Origin: QHWT01 sp963755695
GTDB lineage: Bacteria > Acidobacteriota > Vicinamibacteria > Vicinamibacterales > 2-12-FULL-66-21
Direction: 5' to 3'
NCBI GenBank assembly: GCA_963755695.1
Contig: CAVWLB010000001.1
Coordinates: 186,001 to 250,000, forward strand
Length of the DNA stretch: 64,000 nucleotides
Position numbers and translations under genes: made by a program. Below the pieces are notes generated by a model. That model searched no databases, was not told where the DNA came from, and saw only the letters and a list, made by a program, of their open reading frames with translations. Shown in pieces: positions 21,215 to 31,558 of the stretch (position 1 is its first letter; every line of letters begins with the position of its first letter).

Positions 21215-21375
21215 GCGGTAGTTTACGCGCTGCCTGGTCCGCCTTCGAGCGGTCCAACCTGTCCCGGCCAGCGCCGCTCCTGACCCTGCCAGAAGGGCAT
21301 TCGCACCATCCGCGTAGCACGCCCGCGACCGCTGCCATAGCCTACCGGGTCACTATTTTGTTACGGAGGACCTCA

Positions 21376-22861
21376 ATGCGCAGCCTTACACCAATGGAGC
21401 GGGCAGTCGCGTGCACGCTCGTTCTCGCGCTCGGCGCCGGCGTCGGATCGGCGTCGGGGCAGACCGCTCCATCCTCGGACAAGGTTCCCATCACGACGAC
21501 ATCGGAGGAGGCGCGCCAGCTCTATCTGAAGGGACGCGACCTCGCGGAGAAGCTTCGGGCAACCGACGCGCACACCTTCTACGAGCAGGCCGTCAGCAAG
21601 GATCCGAAGTTCGCGCTCGGCTACGTGGGTCTTGCCAATACGTCGGCTACGACGAAGGACTTCATCGAGGCGGCGACTCGAGCGGCGGCGCTGTCGGGAC
21701 AAATCAGCGAAGGCGAGCGCCACATCGTCCTGGGACTGGAAGCGGCGATGAAAGGCAACCCGTCGGTCGTGCTGACGCACTACACCGAGCTTGTTCGGCT
21801 CTTTCCGAACGACGAACGCGCGCATGCGCTGCTCGGCAACACCTTTTTCGGCCGCCAAGAGTACGAGTCGGCCGTCGAGCACTTCGTCAAGGCGACGACG
21901 ATCAATCCTTCGTTCTCGCAACCCTACAATCAGCTTGGCTACGCCTATCGGTTCCTCGACAAGCTGTCGGACGCGGAGACTGCGTTCAAGAAGTACATCG
22001 AGCTGATTCCCAACGATCCCAACCCTCACGATTCCTACGCGGAGCTGCTCATGAAGATGGGGCGCTTCGACGAATCGATCAAGGCGTACGAGAAGGCGTT
22101 GTCGCTGGATCCAAATTTCGTCGCGTCCTACGTAGGGATTGGGAATGACCACATGTTCGCGGCGCGGCCGGATCAGGCGCGTGCCGCGTTCGCAAAGATT
22201 GCGGCAGTTGCCCGCAACACCGGCGAGAAGCGCCTCTCGCATTTCTGGACGGCGGCGTCATACGTGCACGAGGGGGCAACGGACAAGGCGCTGGAGGAGA
22301 TTCGTGCCGAGTTACGCGCTGGCGGACGCGGAGCACGATACGGTGTCGATGTCCGGAGACCTCGTGCAGATGGGGGACATCCTGCGCGAGGCGGGCCGAC
22401 TCGAGGATGCGGCAGCCAAGTACGACGAAGCCGTCACCCTCATCAGCAAGGCGCAAGTACCCGACGAACTGAAGGACGCCACCCGCCGGAACAACGTCTT
22501 CGAACAGGGGCGCCTGGCGGTGGCCAAGAACGACGTGACGACGGCCAAGGGCAAGGCGGCGGAATACGGGACGCTCATCGCTTCGAGGAAGGCGCCGTTC
22601 GAGGCGCGTCAGCAGCGCGAGTTGAACGGGCTGATCGCTCTCGCGGAGAAACGCGCCCCGGCCGCGGTGCAGGAATTCTCGAACGGCAACCAGCAGGATC
22701 CACGGATCCTCTATCTCACCGCCGTCGCGTTGCGCGACGCCGGCGATGCGGCCAAGGCGTCTGCGATGGCGGCAAAGGCCGCGAAGTTCAACGGCCTCTC
22801 GTTCAATTACGCCTACGTCAAGAGCAAAGCCGCAAAGATGACGACGACGTCGAGCCAGTAA
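21376..22861 (+). CDS. Exported tetratricopeptide-repeat protein, one frameshift
   Basis: About 494 residues. ATG 21376 has CGGAGGA just upstream, then a signal peptide (ACTLVLALGAGVGSASGQ). TPR units follow: FYEQAVSKDPKFALGYVGLA, HFVKATTINPSFSQPYNQLG, AFKKYIELIPNDPNPHDSYA, AYEKALSLDPNFVASYVGIG and later weaker copies (VQMGDILREAGRLEDAAAKY). A one-base shift near 22303 moves the reading frame, and the protein continues to 22861. It probably scaffolds protein contacts in the periplasm, but no partner can be named. It is convergent with the rhomboid-like gene. Confidence 0.8.
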
Positions 22862-22894
22862 ACCACCAATCGCGCTGCCGATCCGGGATCCTCA

Positions 22895-24133
22895 TCACGG
22901 ATTCCGGATCGGCGTGCTGGAATTCGACGACTCTCCGGCAGGTCGAAGCCGGTCCAAGGCGGTCAGCGCAGAGCGCTCGGTCTTGTCGGCTTCGCGCAAG
23001 GCGTGCATATCGCGCGCGCGCAATCCATCAGCCCGCAACTGCCAGCTTTCGGTGCGCAGACGCATGTACTCGCCCGCGTCGGCGACGAGAGCTTGCTGCT
23101 CTGGGGCGACCTTGCCAAGCGTCAGGAGCGTAGCTCCCACCGCTTGCAGATCGGGAAGGATCGTCTTCTCGATCAGCGTGGCCAGTTCCGCGGCATTGGC
23201 GCGGCCTTTGACGAACTGATTCACAGCATGCTGGTAGGCGTTCGCCGTGCGATCCTCGGCGGCAACCACCTGCGCGATGCGCGGGCTGATGTCCGCGATG
23301 CCGCGCAGCGGGACGCTGCAGATCACCGCGATCGCGACCGTCACGCCCATCGCCGCTGCGACGCGGCCGAAAGGCGGCGTGCTCTCGGTGATGTTCCTGG
23401 TCAGCACCAGGCCAAATCCGAGGCCGACCGCCAGGCCCGTGATGTTGCCGGGCTGGCTCATCCGCCCCGTGACGAGCACGTAGAACACGAAGAGTGCGGC
23501 AACCGGGCCAAGCCTTTTAGCGACCGCCATCGGCATCGTGAGCGGAGAGCGCCGCGGCAGACTCCACAGCGAAGTGGAGATCAGCAAGCCATAGATACCC
23601 AGAACTGCGGCGGTGGCACCGGCGCCCGCCACCAGCGGGTCGGCGAACAGGCTCGCAAGACTGCCTGCGAGTCCGGCGGCGATGTACACCACAACGAACG
23701 TGACGTGTCCGACCAGACGCTCCAGTACGTGGCCGATCACCACCAGGCCGATGATGTTGAGGACGAGTTCGATGAAGCCGGCGTGCACGAAGATGGACGA
23801 GACGAGGCGCCACCATTCGCCGTTGGTTGTTCGCGGCGCGAGGTTCGCGCCCCACGCCACGAGCGTGGCCGGATCGCTCAACGCACCCGCCCCAAAAAGC
23901 ATCCCGACGAACAGCACGAGGTTCAGGAGCACGATTGCCGGGGTGACGATCGCCATCGATGTTCGGGCGCGCAGCGCATCGTGAAACGCCCGTTCGTCGG
24001 CCCGCGGAGTAGCAGCGCTGGCGAGCGGCTGTAAGCCGTCGATCGCGCGGCGCAGCAGACGCCCGCGCTCCTCTGGCGTCATGACATAGAAGGCCACCCC
24101 GGCGGCAGCCATCAGGGCGAGTAGGAACAGCAT
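22895..24133 (-). CDS. Rhomboid-family membrane protein lacking the catalytic dyad (pseudoprotease)
   Basis: 412 residues from ATG 24133; the open frame extends to a TTG at 24178. A cytoplasmic-like N-terminal segment is followed by about six membrane helices with the rhomboid layout. WWRLVSSIFVHAGFIELVLN keeps the first His (H117) and Asn (N126) of the HxxxxHxxxN motif, but the second His is Glu (E122). The GxSG serine motif reads GATAAVLG (T174 for Ser), and the last-helix AHxxG motif reads GNITG (N230 for His). The protease should therefore be inactive or highly unusual; inactive rhomboids are known to bind and sort membrane proteins. A 150-residue soluble C-terminal helix region is extra to the family core. 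Confidence 0.75.
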   Translation of the reverse strand: MLFLLALMAAAGVAFYVMTPEERGRLLRRAIDGLQPLASAATPRADERAFHDALRARTSMAIVTPAIVLLNLVLFVGMLFGAGALSDPATLVAWGANLAPRTTNGEWWRLVSSIFVHAGFIELVLNIIGLVVIGHVLERLVGHVTFVVVYIAAGLAGSLASLFADPLVAGAGATAAVLGIYGLLISTSLWSLPRRSPLTMPMAVAKRLGPVAALFVFYVLVTGRMSQPGNITGLAVGLGFGLVLTRNITESTPPFGRVAAAMGVTVAIAVICSVPLRGIADISPRIAQVVAAEDRTANAYQHAVNQFVKGRANAAELATLIEKTILPDLQAVGATLLTLGKVAPEQQALVADAGEYMRLRTESWQLRADGLRARDMHALREADKTERSALTALDRLRPAGESSNSSTPIRNP

Positions 24134-24298
24134 GGCTTCATTCCGGCGACTCAAGAGGTGTGCCACGCCGGCCCCCAAAATCCTCCTGGAATTTCGTGAA
24201 AGATCGAGAAATCGTCGGGGGATGGCCCCAGGATTTGCCGTCCGCCGACCACTTTGTAATGACGGGACGGGGAGTCTGAAAGGGGCACTCGAGGATCA

Positions 24299-24343
24299 GG
24301 ACACTCACAGTCCTTGCGAAGTTGCGAAGAACTGTGAGTGTCC
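24299..24343. repeat. 13-bp inverted repeat in the GH51 upstream region
   Basis: GGACACTCACAGT at 24299-24311 pairs exactly with 24331-24343. The 19-nt spacer holds two copies of TTGCGAAG or a close variant. It lies 33 bp before the GH51 start and could be an operator or a mobile REP-like palindrome. REP-like units flanking RayT-type transposases often look like this, but no such transposase is seen here. Confidence 0.6.
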
Positions 24344-24375
24344 CCATTCTGTCGTCTTCGTGTATGTTCCCCCGC

Positions 24376-26032
24376 ATGGATGCATTCAGCCGACGTGATT
24401 TCCTTCGGGTTGCCGGGGCCGCAGCGGCCGGGCTGACGCTCGCGCCGCGAACCTCGCGGGCCGCTGACGCGCGGATTGACGTGCTGATTGGCGAGCCGAT
24501 CGGGCCGATAACTGCCAATCACTACGGCCACTTCATCGAACACCTTGGCGGCGTCGTGTACGACGGCGTGTGGGTCGGTGAGCGTTCGAGGGTACCGAAC
24601 ACCGGCGGGATCCGTCAGGCGCTGGTGGATCACATGCGCCGACTGCCACCCGGTCCGATCCGCTGGCCGGGCGGCTGCTTCGCGGACAGCTACGATTGGC
24701 GCGACGGCACCGGACCGGCACCCTCGCGGCCTCGACGCACGAACTTCTGGATCAACGACATGACGTCGCTGCCGGATTCGGCGGGCAAGTACGATCCAAA
24801 CGCGTTCGGCACGAACGAGTTCATGCGGCTCTGCCGTCTCGCCGGCGGTCCGCCATACTTCGCCGCGAACCTGCGCAGTCTCCCGGCACGCGACTTCTAC
24901 CAATGGGTCGAGTACTGCAATGCGCCGGCGGGATCGACCTCGCTCGCCGAGTTGCGCGAGCGGGGCGGCGATCGCGAGCCCTTCCAGGTCCGCTACTGGG
25001 GCGTTGGCAACGAATCGTGGGGTTGCGGGGGCAACTTCACGCCGGAAGACTACGCCGTCGAATTTCGGCGCTTCACCGCATGGGTGCCGCGATACGGAGT
25101 ACCCGCTCTCGTTCGTCGGATCCGGCCCCAACGGCGGCGATCTCTCGTGGACCCGCCGCTTCCTCACCAAGCTGACCGAAAAAGGGGAGGGGGCCCTCAA
25201 CGACTTATGGGGCTGGGCGCTGCATCACTACTCGTGGAACGCGAGCCGCGGTGCGACCACTGACTGGAATGCCGGCAAGGGGGACGCGGTCCAGTTCAGC
25301 GTCGACGAATGGTACGAGCTCCTGAACGAAGCGGACCGGATGGAGGGCTTGATCACCGGTCACTGGGCGGTGATGGGGGAGACCGATCGCCGGCAGCGGG
25401 TGAAGCTGGTGGTCGACGAGTGGGGCGCGTGGTACCAGCCGGGCACTGCCGTCGATCCGACCCACCTTTTCGGACAGCAGTCGACGATGCGCGACGCCCT
25501 GATCACGGCGCTGACGCTCGACACCTTCCACCGTCATGCGGAGAAGGTCGCGATGGCCAACGTCGCGCAGCTCATCAACTGCCTCCACTCGCTGTTTCTC
25601 GCGCACGAGGATCAGTTCGTCGTCACGCCGACGTTTCACGTGTTCGAGATGTATGCGCCGCACGTCGGCGGCCAGTCGGTCCGCACCATGTTCTCGGCGC
25701 CGCGAATCGGCTACCAGCGCGTGAACGCGGAAGGATCGTTCTGGGGGCTCGGGGGATCGGCCACCATCAAGGACCGGATGCTCACGCTGACCGTCGTCAA
25801 CCCGCACAGCAAGGAGGCGCGCGACGCCGAGATCTCGATTCGGGGGGCGGCGGCCGGAGCAAATGGCAAGGCCGTCACGATCACGGCGCCCGACATTCAC
25901 GCGCACAACACGTTTGCCGAACCACGCGCGGTCGAGCCGCGCGAGGTCACGGTCTCGGCCCCACGGGACGGTCTCGTGGCGCACCAATTTCCTCCAGCGT
26001 CCGTGACGCGGCTGACATTCAACCTCGCCTGA
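24376..26032 (+). CDS. GH51 alpha-L-arabinofuranosidase, one frameshift
   Basis: About 552 residues. Tat leader (SRRDFLRVAGAAAAGL). The catalytic TIM barrel has YGHFIEHLGGVVYDGVWVG, IRWPGGCFADSYDWRDG, WGVGNESWGCGG (acid/base Glu, residue 213), ALHHYSWN and KLVVDEWGAWY (nucleophile Glu). The C-terminal beta-sandwich has EVTVSAPRDGLVAHQFPP. These are the GH51 signatures for removing terminal alpha-L-arabinofuranosyl residues. A single indel near 25096 moves the frame; motifs on both sides are intact. It heads a same-strand group with the DUF6807 protein and the large PHP-like protein. Confidence 0.9.
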
Positions 26033-26075
26033 ACGAGGCACGCATGCGGAGAAACCGAATGACTGGGGATGATGG

Positions 26076-27101
26076 ATGGTGATGACGATGGTTCGAACGG
26101 CGCTTCAGTTCTCGGCGGTTGTAGTCCTCCTGCTGCCGCCCAATCAACAGCCAGCTTCGACAGTCGAATCCGTTCAGCTGACGCGCTACGGCAACAAGGT
26201 GGATATTGCGATTGGCGGCCGGCCGTTCACCACTTACCATTTCGATCCCGCGCAGGCCAAGCCCTATCTCCAGCCGTTGCGTAGCGCGAAGGGCACGGTC
26301 GTGACCCGCGGATTTCCGATCGGCAACGATGTTCCGGAACAGCACCGGAAGGATCAATCGCTCGAACCGCATCAGCGGGATCTGTATTTCGCGCACGGCA
26401 ACATCAACGGCCTGAACTTCTGGTCGGAAGAAGCCTTCAGCCGCTTCTACGGCCAGGAGGAGTTGCCGTTCGGGCGAACCGTGTTGCGAAGCCTCGAGCG
26501 CGCGAACAGCGGGAAGGAAGCGGGCAGTCTGCTCGGTGAGTTCACGCTGGAAGGCCAGGGCGGAAAGATCATCGGCGGGGAGACGCAGCAATTCACGTTT
26601 TCCGGCGATGCCACCACGAGAACGATCGACTGCGTGTTCACGCTGAAAGCCGATCATGGGCCATTGACGATCCACGACACGAAAGAAGGCACGTTCGCGA
26701 TTCGTGTTGCCCCGGAACTGAACTCACCGCCCGGCCACATGGTGAACTCGCGCGGAGGCGAGGGAGAGCCACAGATTTGGGGAAAGCCGGCCGAGTGGGT
26801 GAATTACGACGGAACGATCGGCGGGGACCAGGTCGGGATCGCGATCTTCGACAGCCCCACAAACTTCCGTCATCCGACCACCTGGCATGCCCGCGGCTAC
26901 GGGTTGTTCTCCGTCAACCCGTTTGGCCTGCGCGCGTTCACCAGCGACCCGAAGCAGGATGGCAGCCACACGGTCGCCGACGGCGGCGCATTGACGCTGC
27001 GCTACCGCGTGCTGATTCATGCCGGCAGCTACAAAGACGCAGGCATCCAGGACGCGTATCGTCAGTACGCCCAGAGACAGCCGGACAAAGGCGGCGAATG
27101 A
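26076..27101 (+). CDS. DUF6807 (PmoA-like) family exported protein
   Basis: 341 residues with a signal peptide. The fold family is recognised by GGRPFTTYHFDPAQAKPYLQPLRSA (read in part), the HRKDQSLEPHQRDLYFAHGNINGLNFW region, and GVAIFDSPTNFRHPTTWHARGYG-type motifs (here IAIFDSP, HPTTWHARGYGLF, NPFG). Members occur in carbohydrate-degradation clusters of Acidobacteria, Planctomycetes and Bacteroidetes. The biochemical role is not established, and the PmoA label is historical. The TGA overlaps the ATG of the next gene (ATGA at 27098), so the two are coupled. Confidence 0.8.
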   Translation: MVMTMVRTALQFSAVVVLLLPPNQQPASTVESVQLTRYGNKVDIAIGGRPFTTYHFDPAQAKPYLQPLRSAKGTVVTRGFPIGNDVPEQHRKDQSLEPHQRDLYFAHGNINGLNFWSEEAFSRFYGQEELPFGRTVLRSLERANSGKEAGSLLGEFTLEGQGGKIIGGETQQFTFSGDATTRTIDCVFTLKADHGPLTIHDTKEGTFAIRVAPELNSPPGHMVNSRGGEGEPQIWGKPAEWVNYDGTIGGDQVGIAIFDSPTNFRHPTTWHARGYGLFSVNPFGLRAFTSDPKQDGSHTVADGGALTLRYRVLIHAGSYKDAGIQDAYRQYAQRQPDKGGE

Positions 27102-29317
27102 AGCTCACATGGGCGCTCGCGCTTTCCCTGGTGGCGGCGCCGGTTGCGGCCGATCCGCTGACCTGCGATCTATCGAAGGTGAAATCGGTGGCCGGCTTGA
27201 CAGCGCGCGTGCAGGGAAACGATCTGCTCGTCTCGTGGGCCGGGCAGGAAGCCACCGAGCTCCGCATCCGCTATGCCATCGACTCGCGCGAGCCCGTCGT
27301 TCGCGAGTTGTCGATCCGGCAGCCCGGCCGTCAATGGACGACGATTGGAGAGAGTCTCAGGGCGGAGTACGACGTGACGACCGGCATCCGGAGATTATCG
27401 GAACAGCAGGCGGCGCCTTTGCGGGACCTGGGCGTGCAGCTGACCGATGACGTGGTCGATCGGAACCGGTGGTTTGCCTTCTGGGACGCGCCGCTGGTCG
27501 TCCCCGGGATCCGCCAAGGCCAGCAGACACCCCGCAACCTCGGACTCCCGAGAACGCCGGAAGAAATCCACCGTGCGCGCGCCTCGTTCGATACCACTTC
27601 GTGTGAGGTCGCGACGGATGGGGCGCGGCTCGAAGTGACGTTCCCAGGTCTTTCCATCGGAACGTTCTCCGGATCGCTGCGCTTCACCGTCTACCGCGGC
27701 ACGAACCTGTTGCGGATGGACGCGGTCGCAAAGACCGACGAGCCCTGGGTGGCCTACAAGTACGAGGCCGGCTTGAAGGGATTCTCGATCGCGCATCTGT
27801 CGCGAGTGGCATGGCGCGATCAGGGGGGTCACCCGCAACAGTATCGATTCGGCGGTGTCACGAACACCGCCCGGGTGGCGGTCAAGGCGGCCAATCGACT
27901 GCTCGTCGCGGAGGGGACCGCGGCGTCGATTGCGACTTTTCCGCCGCCGCACACGTTCTTCTTCACCCGTGAGGTTGAAACCAATCTTGGCTACGTGTGG
28001 TATCGGAAGGACAGCGACTCGCAATTCGCGCTTGGCGTGAGGCAGGCCGACGGAGAAGAAGTCGAAGAGTACCGCGAGAACTTCGCGCTCTATAACGCTC
28101 CGCCGGGAACATGGCAGCGCATGGCCGTGTACTTCCTGGTGGGCGCCAGCACCGCGGATCGAACAAGGGAGGCGGCGCTCGCCTTCACCCATGGCGACAG
28201 GTTCAAACCGGTCGCCGGCTACAAGACGTTCGTCAACCACTTCCATCTGCGATTCACCGAGCGACTCCGCGCCGGTGGCTCGCTCGACGCCGCGACCGAA
28301 GATCTGGCCGCGATGCGCGCCCTCGGTCTCAACATCGTCGGCCTCAGCGACTTTCATGGCGACCTCCACCCGGACGATCCGGGACCGCTGCGCTTCACGG
28401 ACTGGAAGGACTATGCGGAGGCGTCGGGAAAGGCCTCAGACGCCGACTTCCTGGTCACGCCGTGGGAGGAGCCGAGCGCGTACTTTGGCGGGCACTACAA
28501 CGTGATGTTTCCGAAGCTGGTGTACTGGTCGAAGGTCAGAAAGGATGGCGCGCCGTTCGTGGAAACCGTTCCCACTTTCGGCACGGTGTACCACGCCGGG
28601 AACGCCGCCGATGTGCAGAAGCTGCTCGATACCGAGAATGGCTACTGGTTTCACGCACATCCTCGAACCAAAGGAACGACCGGCTACCCCGATGCGGCGT
28701 TCGACAAGCCATGGGTGAAGAACGACCGCTACCTTGGCGTCGCCTTCAAACCGGGCATGGGAATGGACCTCTCGGAGCAGCGCCTCTGCGAGTGGCGATG
28801 CTTCGACGCCATCGACACGATGAACAACCTGTTCGCCGCCACGCCGCTTGCACCGAAGTACATCATCGCGGATGTCGACACCTACAAGAAGGGACCAGAG
28901 GACGATCTCTATCCGGCGTTTCCGGTGAACTACGTGAGGATCGAGAAAGTGCCAGGCCCTGAAGAGGACTGGAGCCCGATCCTGAAGGCCCTGCGTAACG
29001 GGGAGTTCTTCGTGACGACCGGCGAGGTGTTGATCCCCGACTACAGCGTCGAGGGAACCGGCAGCCGGCGCACGGTCACAGCAAACGTCGAATGGACGTT
29101 CCCACTCGATTTCGTCGAGGTCGTGTGGGGAGACGGGAAAACCGTCGATCGAAAAGTGATCAGCGTCACCGACCTTCCGGCATTCGGGACGAAACACTTT
29201 GCCATTCCATTCGACGCGACCGGCAAGGCGTGGGTGCGCTTTGCCGTCTGGGATTCGGCTGGCAACGGAGCGTTCGTGCAGCCGATCAAGCTGAGTCCAA
29301 GGCCGGCCTCCCAGTAA
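27098..29317 (+). CDS. Large exported protein with PHP-like metal-hydrolase region
   Basis: 739 residues, signal peptide at the start (MKLTWALALSLVAAPVAAD). The first half is beta-rich and unrecognised (RNRWFAFWDAPLVVPG, FSGSLRFTVYRGTNLLRM). From about residue 395 the sequence has LGLNIVGLSDFHGDLHPDD, WEEPSAYFGGHYNVMFP, FHAHPRTKGTTGYPDAAF and IIADVDTYKKG, giving the His and Asp spacing of PHP-type metal phosphoesterases and hydrolases. A C-terminal beta domain (VEVVWGDGKTVD) follows. Expected to be periplasmic and zinc or manganese dependent. Coupled to the DUF6807 gene. The substrate is unknown. Confidence 0.65.
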   Translation: MKLTWALALSLVAAPVAADPLTCDLSKVKSVAGLTARVQGNDLLVSWAGQEATELRIRYAIDSREPVVRELSIRQPGRQWTTIGESLRAEYDVTTGIRRLSEQQAAPLRDLGVQLTDDVVDRNRWFAFWDAPLVVPGIRQGQQTPRNLGLPRTPEEIHRARASFDTTSCEVATDGARLEVTFPGLSIGTFSGSLRFTVYRGTNLLRMDAVAKTDEPWVAYKYEAGLKGFSIAHLSRVAWRDQGGHPQQYRFGGVTNTARVAVKAANRLLVAEGTAASIATFPPPHTFFFTREVETNLGYVWYRKDSDSQFALGVRQADGEEVEEYRENFALYNAPPGTWQRMAVYFLVGASTADRTREAALAFTHGDRFKPVAGYKTFVNHFHLRFTERLRAGGSLDAATEDLAAMRALGLNIVGLSDFHGDLHPDDPGPLRFTDWKDYAEASGKASDADFLVTPWEEPSAYFGGHYNVMFPKLVYWSKVRKDGAPFVETVPTFGTVYHAGNAADVQKLLDTENGYWFHAHPRTKGTTGYPDAAFDKPWVKNDRYLGVAFKPGMGMDLSEQRLCEWRCFDAIDTMNNLFAATPLAPKYIIADVDTYKKGPEDDLYPAFPVNYVRIEKVPGPEEDWSPILKALRNGEFFVTTGEVLIPDYSVEGTGSRRTVTANVEWTFPLDFVEVVWGDGKTVDRKVISVTDLPAFGTKHFAIPFDATGKAWVRFAVWDSAGNGAFVQPIKLSPRPASQ

Positions 29318-29353
29318 TGTTCCCGGCGTGCTTTGCGAGCTCGGCGTGATGAC

Positions 29354-29382
29354 GTTCGTGACATGGCACCGCTGTCACGAAC
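29354..29382. terminator. 10-bp hairpin between convergent genes
   Basis: GTTCGTGACA (29354-29363) pairs exactly with 29373-29382 around a 9-nt loop. It sits between the convergent ends at 29317 and 29390. No T-run follows on either strand, so intrinsic termination is only likely, not certain. Confidence 0.5.
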
Positions 29383-29389
29383 TATCGCG

Positions 29390-30611
29390 TCACTGATGGA
29401 ATGCGTTCGTGATGTCCGCGAGCCCGACGTTTAATACCGCCTTCGCGACCGCATCCAGTTCCTTCTCCGGACCGACCAGATGGTACGTACGGTGGACGTG
29501 GGTGTAATGTTCGCCGGGTGCGAGCGCGAGCGCCGGTGATGAGGTTTCGAGCTCGTAGAAGGGCCCAAGAGGCGGTTGACCGGGGGCCGACGGACCATCG
29601 TTGTAGCTGTTGATCACGTCACCCTTGTACGGTTCGCGCTGGATTTCCCACATCGAGTTCACATACTCGCGCGCGTCTGACGGATGTGTGTACTCCACCA
29701 GCGTCAGCGCATGTGACGAGGGATCGTAGCTGCCGGCGACCGCACGGGCGCGGGATGGAGAGAGGCCGATCTTGCTCCGGGTACTGTCCGTCGCCCTTGA
29801 AGAAGATCGCGGTCTTGCCCACGACGAGGCGATCCGCCGGCACTTTTCCAAAGTAAGCATCGTTCACGACCGCCCCGCGCGACGATTCCGGCCCGGGCTC
29901 GAAGGGGATCACGATCGTCGTGACGGGCGACGGGTTGAACTGGCCGAGAATCCACACCGAGATCAGCCCGGACTCACGCCGCCAGGCCCCGCGGCCGGCA
30001 TTGGTAATCGTATTGGACGATTCAAACGCGACGATGTGCACGTCCTTGGACGGAGTCATGCCCAGGTGTTTTGCGGTGTCATCGCCATTCAACAACCGAA
30101 CCCGACGATCGACGTCCGCCTCGAGCCTGGTGCCGGCGTAGTTCGTCAACGTCATGTGCTTGCGGAAGCTCACGGCCGTCGCCGACGTGTCGGCGACATC
30201 CCAGGCACCCCAGTCGAACGCCTCGGGCACCTGCCACTGCGCGAGCTCGAACTTGGCTCCTGGTGGGAAGTACAGCGCGTACTGACCACCCTCGGGGCCG
30301 AGCCAGAAGCGGTCCTCGCCGCCGAAGACGTTCATATGGGTCTGACGCTTGCCGGATTCAATGGCGGCACGCCCGATCCACCCGAAGCCGACTGCATCGG
30401 CGCCGCCGGTGGTACTCGTCATCACGCGTCCCTGATAATCGGGTGCAACGACGACCTGTCCGCCCGGCGCACTGCCGAGCACGACGACCTTCGTGTGCTG
30501 CTGGAGGAAGGTGAGGTCGGAGGCAAAGGTAGACGGCATCATTTGGGCGTCGGGCGTGGCTGTGGCGGCCACCATCAGCAAAGTCCAGCCGAATCTTGGA
30601 AGCGTATTCAT
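29390..30611 (-). CDS. DUF6786-like exported protein, one frameshift
   Basis: About 407 residues with a signal peptide (FGWTLLMVAATATPDAQ). The body is beta-rich: VVVAPDYQGRVMTSTTGG, FGWIGRAAIESGKRQ, NVFGGEDRFWLGPEGGQYALYF, FKGDGQYPEQ, then in the next frame IGLSPSRARAVAGSYDP, SALTLVEYTHPS-like motifs and NSYNDGPSAPG. This resembles the DUF6786 family, likely a galactose-mutarotase-like sandwich of unknown activity. A frameshift lies near 29775. Start ATG 30611 gives a normal leader. Confidence 0.65.
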
Positions 30612-30660
30612 ATCGAGTCCAGGAACAAGAGCAGCAGGCACGAGCGCGGAACGGCCGGGA

Positions 30661-31557
30661 TTACGTGTGTCCAGGCGGCAATGCGAGCACCAACCGATGT
30701 GCGAGACAGAGCACGCGATAGGTCACCGATCCCATGCGTGGGCCGAGCACCGGCGACGAGTGAAGGCCCATGACGATGAGCCCCACGTTGCGATCTGCTG
30801 CAACCTTGGCGACTTCCTCGGCCGGTTCGCCGTACGCAATCAGCAGTTCGGGCTTCGCGGACGTGAGTGAGCCGAGCGTGCTCTCGAGCTGACGCTCCGC
30901 GCGATCCCGGCGCTCGGCCTCCAGGTTCGGCAGGTTCAACGCCGACGCGACGACCGAACGCACCGGCTCGATGACGTGCAGGACGAGCCATGGGACGTCG
31001 AGCGTCTCGGCGATCCGCGCCGTCGTGTCGAGCTGATATGCGGCCGCCGACGACAAGTCGACCGGTGTGAGCACGCGGCGCACCGCCTGGCGGACGTCGT
31101 GCATCTGGATCGGGCCCGGATCGCTGCCAGCGGTGATCAGCACCGGCACGGATGTCTCTCGCAACACCCGCTCGGTCGTCGATCCAAAGAACAGCTTTCG
31201 GAACCCTGTCGAGCCGTGCGAGCCCATGACGATCAGGTCGCAGGCGCGCTCGCGGCAGATGCGAAGAATCTCGGGAGCAGGTTTGCCGGTGACCACCTCG
31301 AGCCGTACGTCGGCGGGAGACTTCGGCGGGCGTTCGAACGTGTGGCTGAAGAATCGTTCGAGCTCACGGCGCGTGTCTTCCGCCAGGTGCGCGGGACCCG
31401 CCGAGAGGGCAGCCGCTTCCTCCAGCAGCGGGTCGTTGACCGCGAGCAGCGTCAGCGGCGCGTGGAAGTGAGCGGCGATCCCTCCGGCGTAGCGCAACGC
31501 CGCGCGAGCATTGTCGGAGAAATCGATTGGGCACAGGACAGAAGGTTGAAAGCTCAT
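30661..31557 (-). CDS. Universal stress protein, tandem UspA domains
   Basis: 298 residues, two UspA domains. Domain 1 (residues 1-145) ends with the full ATP-binding signature GSHGSTGFRKLFFGSTTERV (G-2x-G-9x-GS). Domain 2 ends GLHSSPVLGPRMGSVTYRV, with Ser for the second Gly, so it may not bind ATP well. ATG 31557 lies one base after the stop of the cytochrome/LamG gene (TGACATG), and it is the last gene of a four-gene minus-strand unit starting at 35832. A redox or starvation stress role is inferred from that context. Confidence 0.9.
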   Translation of the reverse strand: MSFQPSVLCPIDFSDNARAALRYAGGIAAHFHAPLTLLAVNDPLLEEAAALSAGPAHLAEDTRRELERFFSHTFERPPKSPADVRLEVVTGKPAPEILRICRERACDLIVMGSHGSTGFRKLFFGSTTERVLRETSVPVLITAGSDPGPIQMHDVRQAVRRVLTPVDLSSAAAYQLDTTARIAETLDVPWLVLHVIEPVRSVVASALNLPNLEAERRDRAERQLESTLGSLTSAKPELLIAYGEPAEEVAKVAADRNVGLIVMGLHSSPVLGPRMGSVTYRVLCLAHRLVLALPPGHT

Positions 31558-31558
31558 G

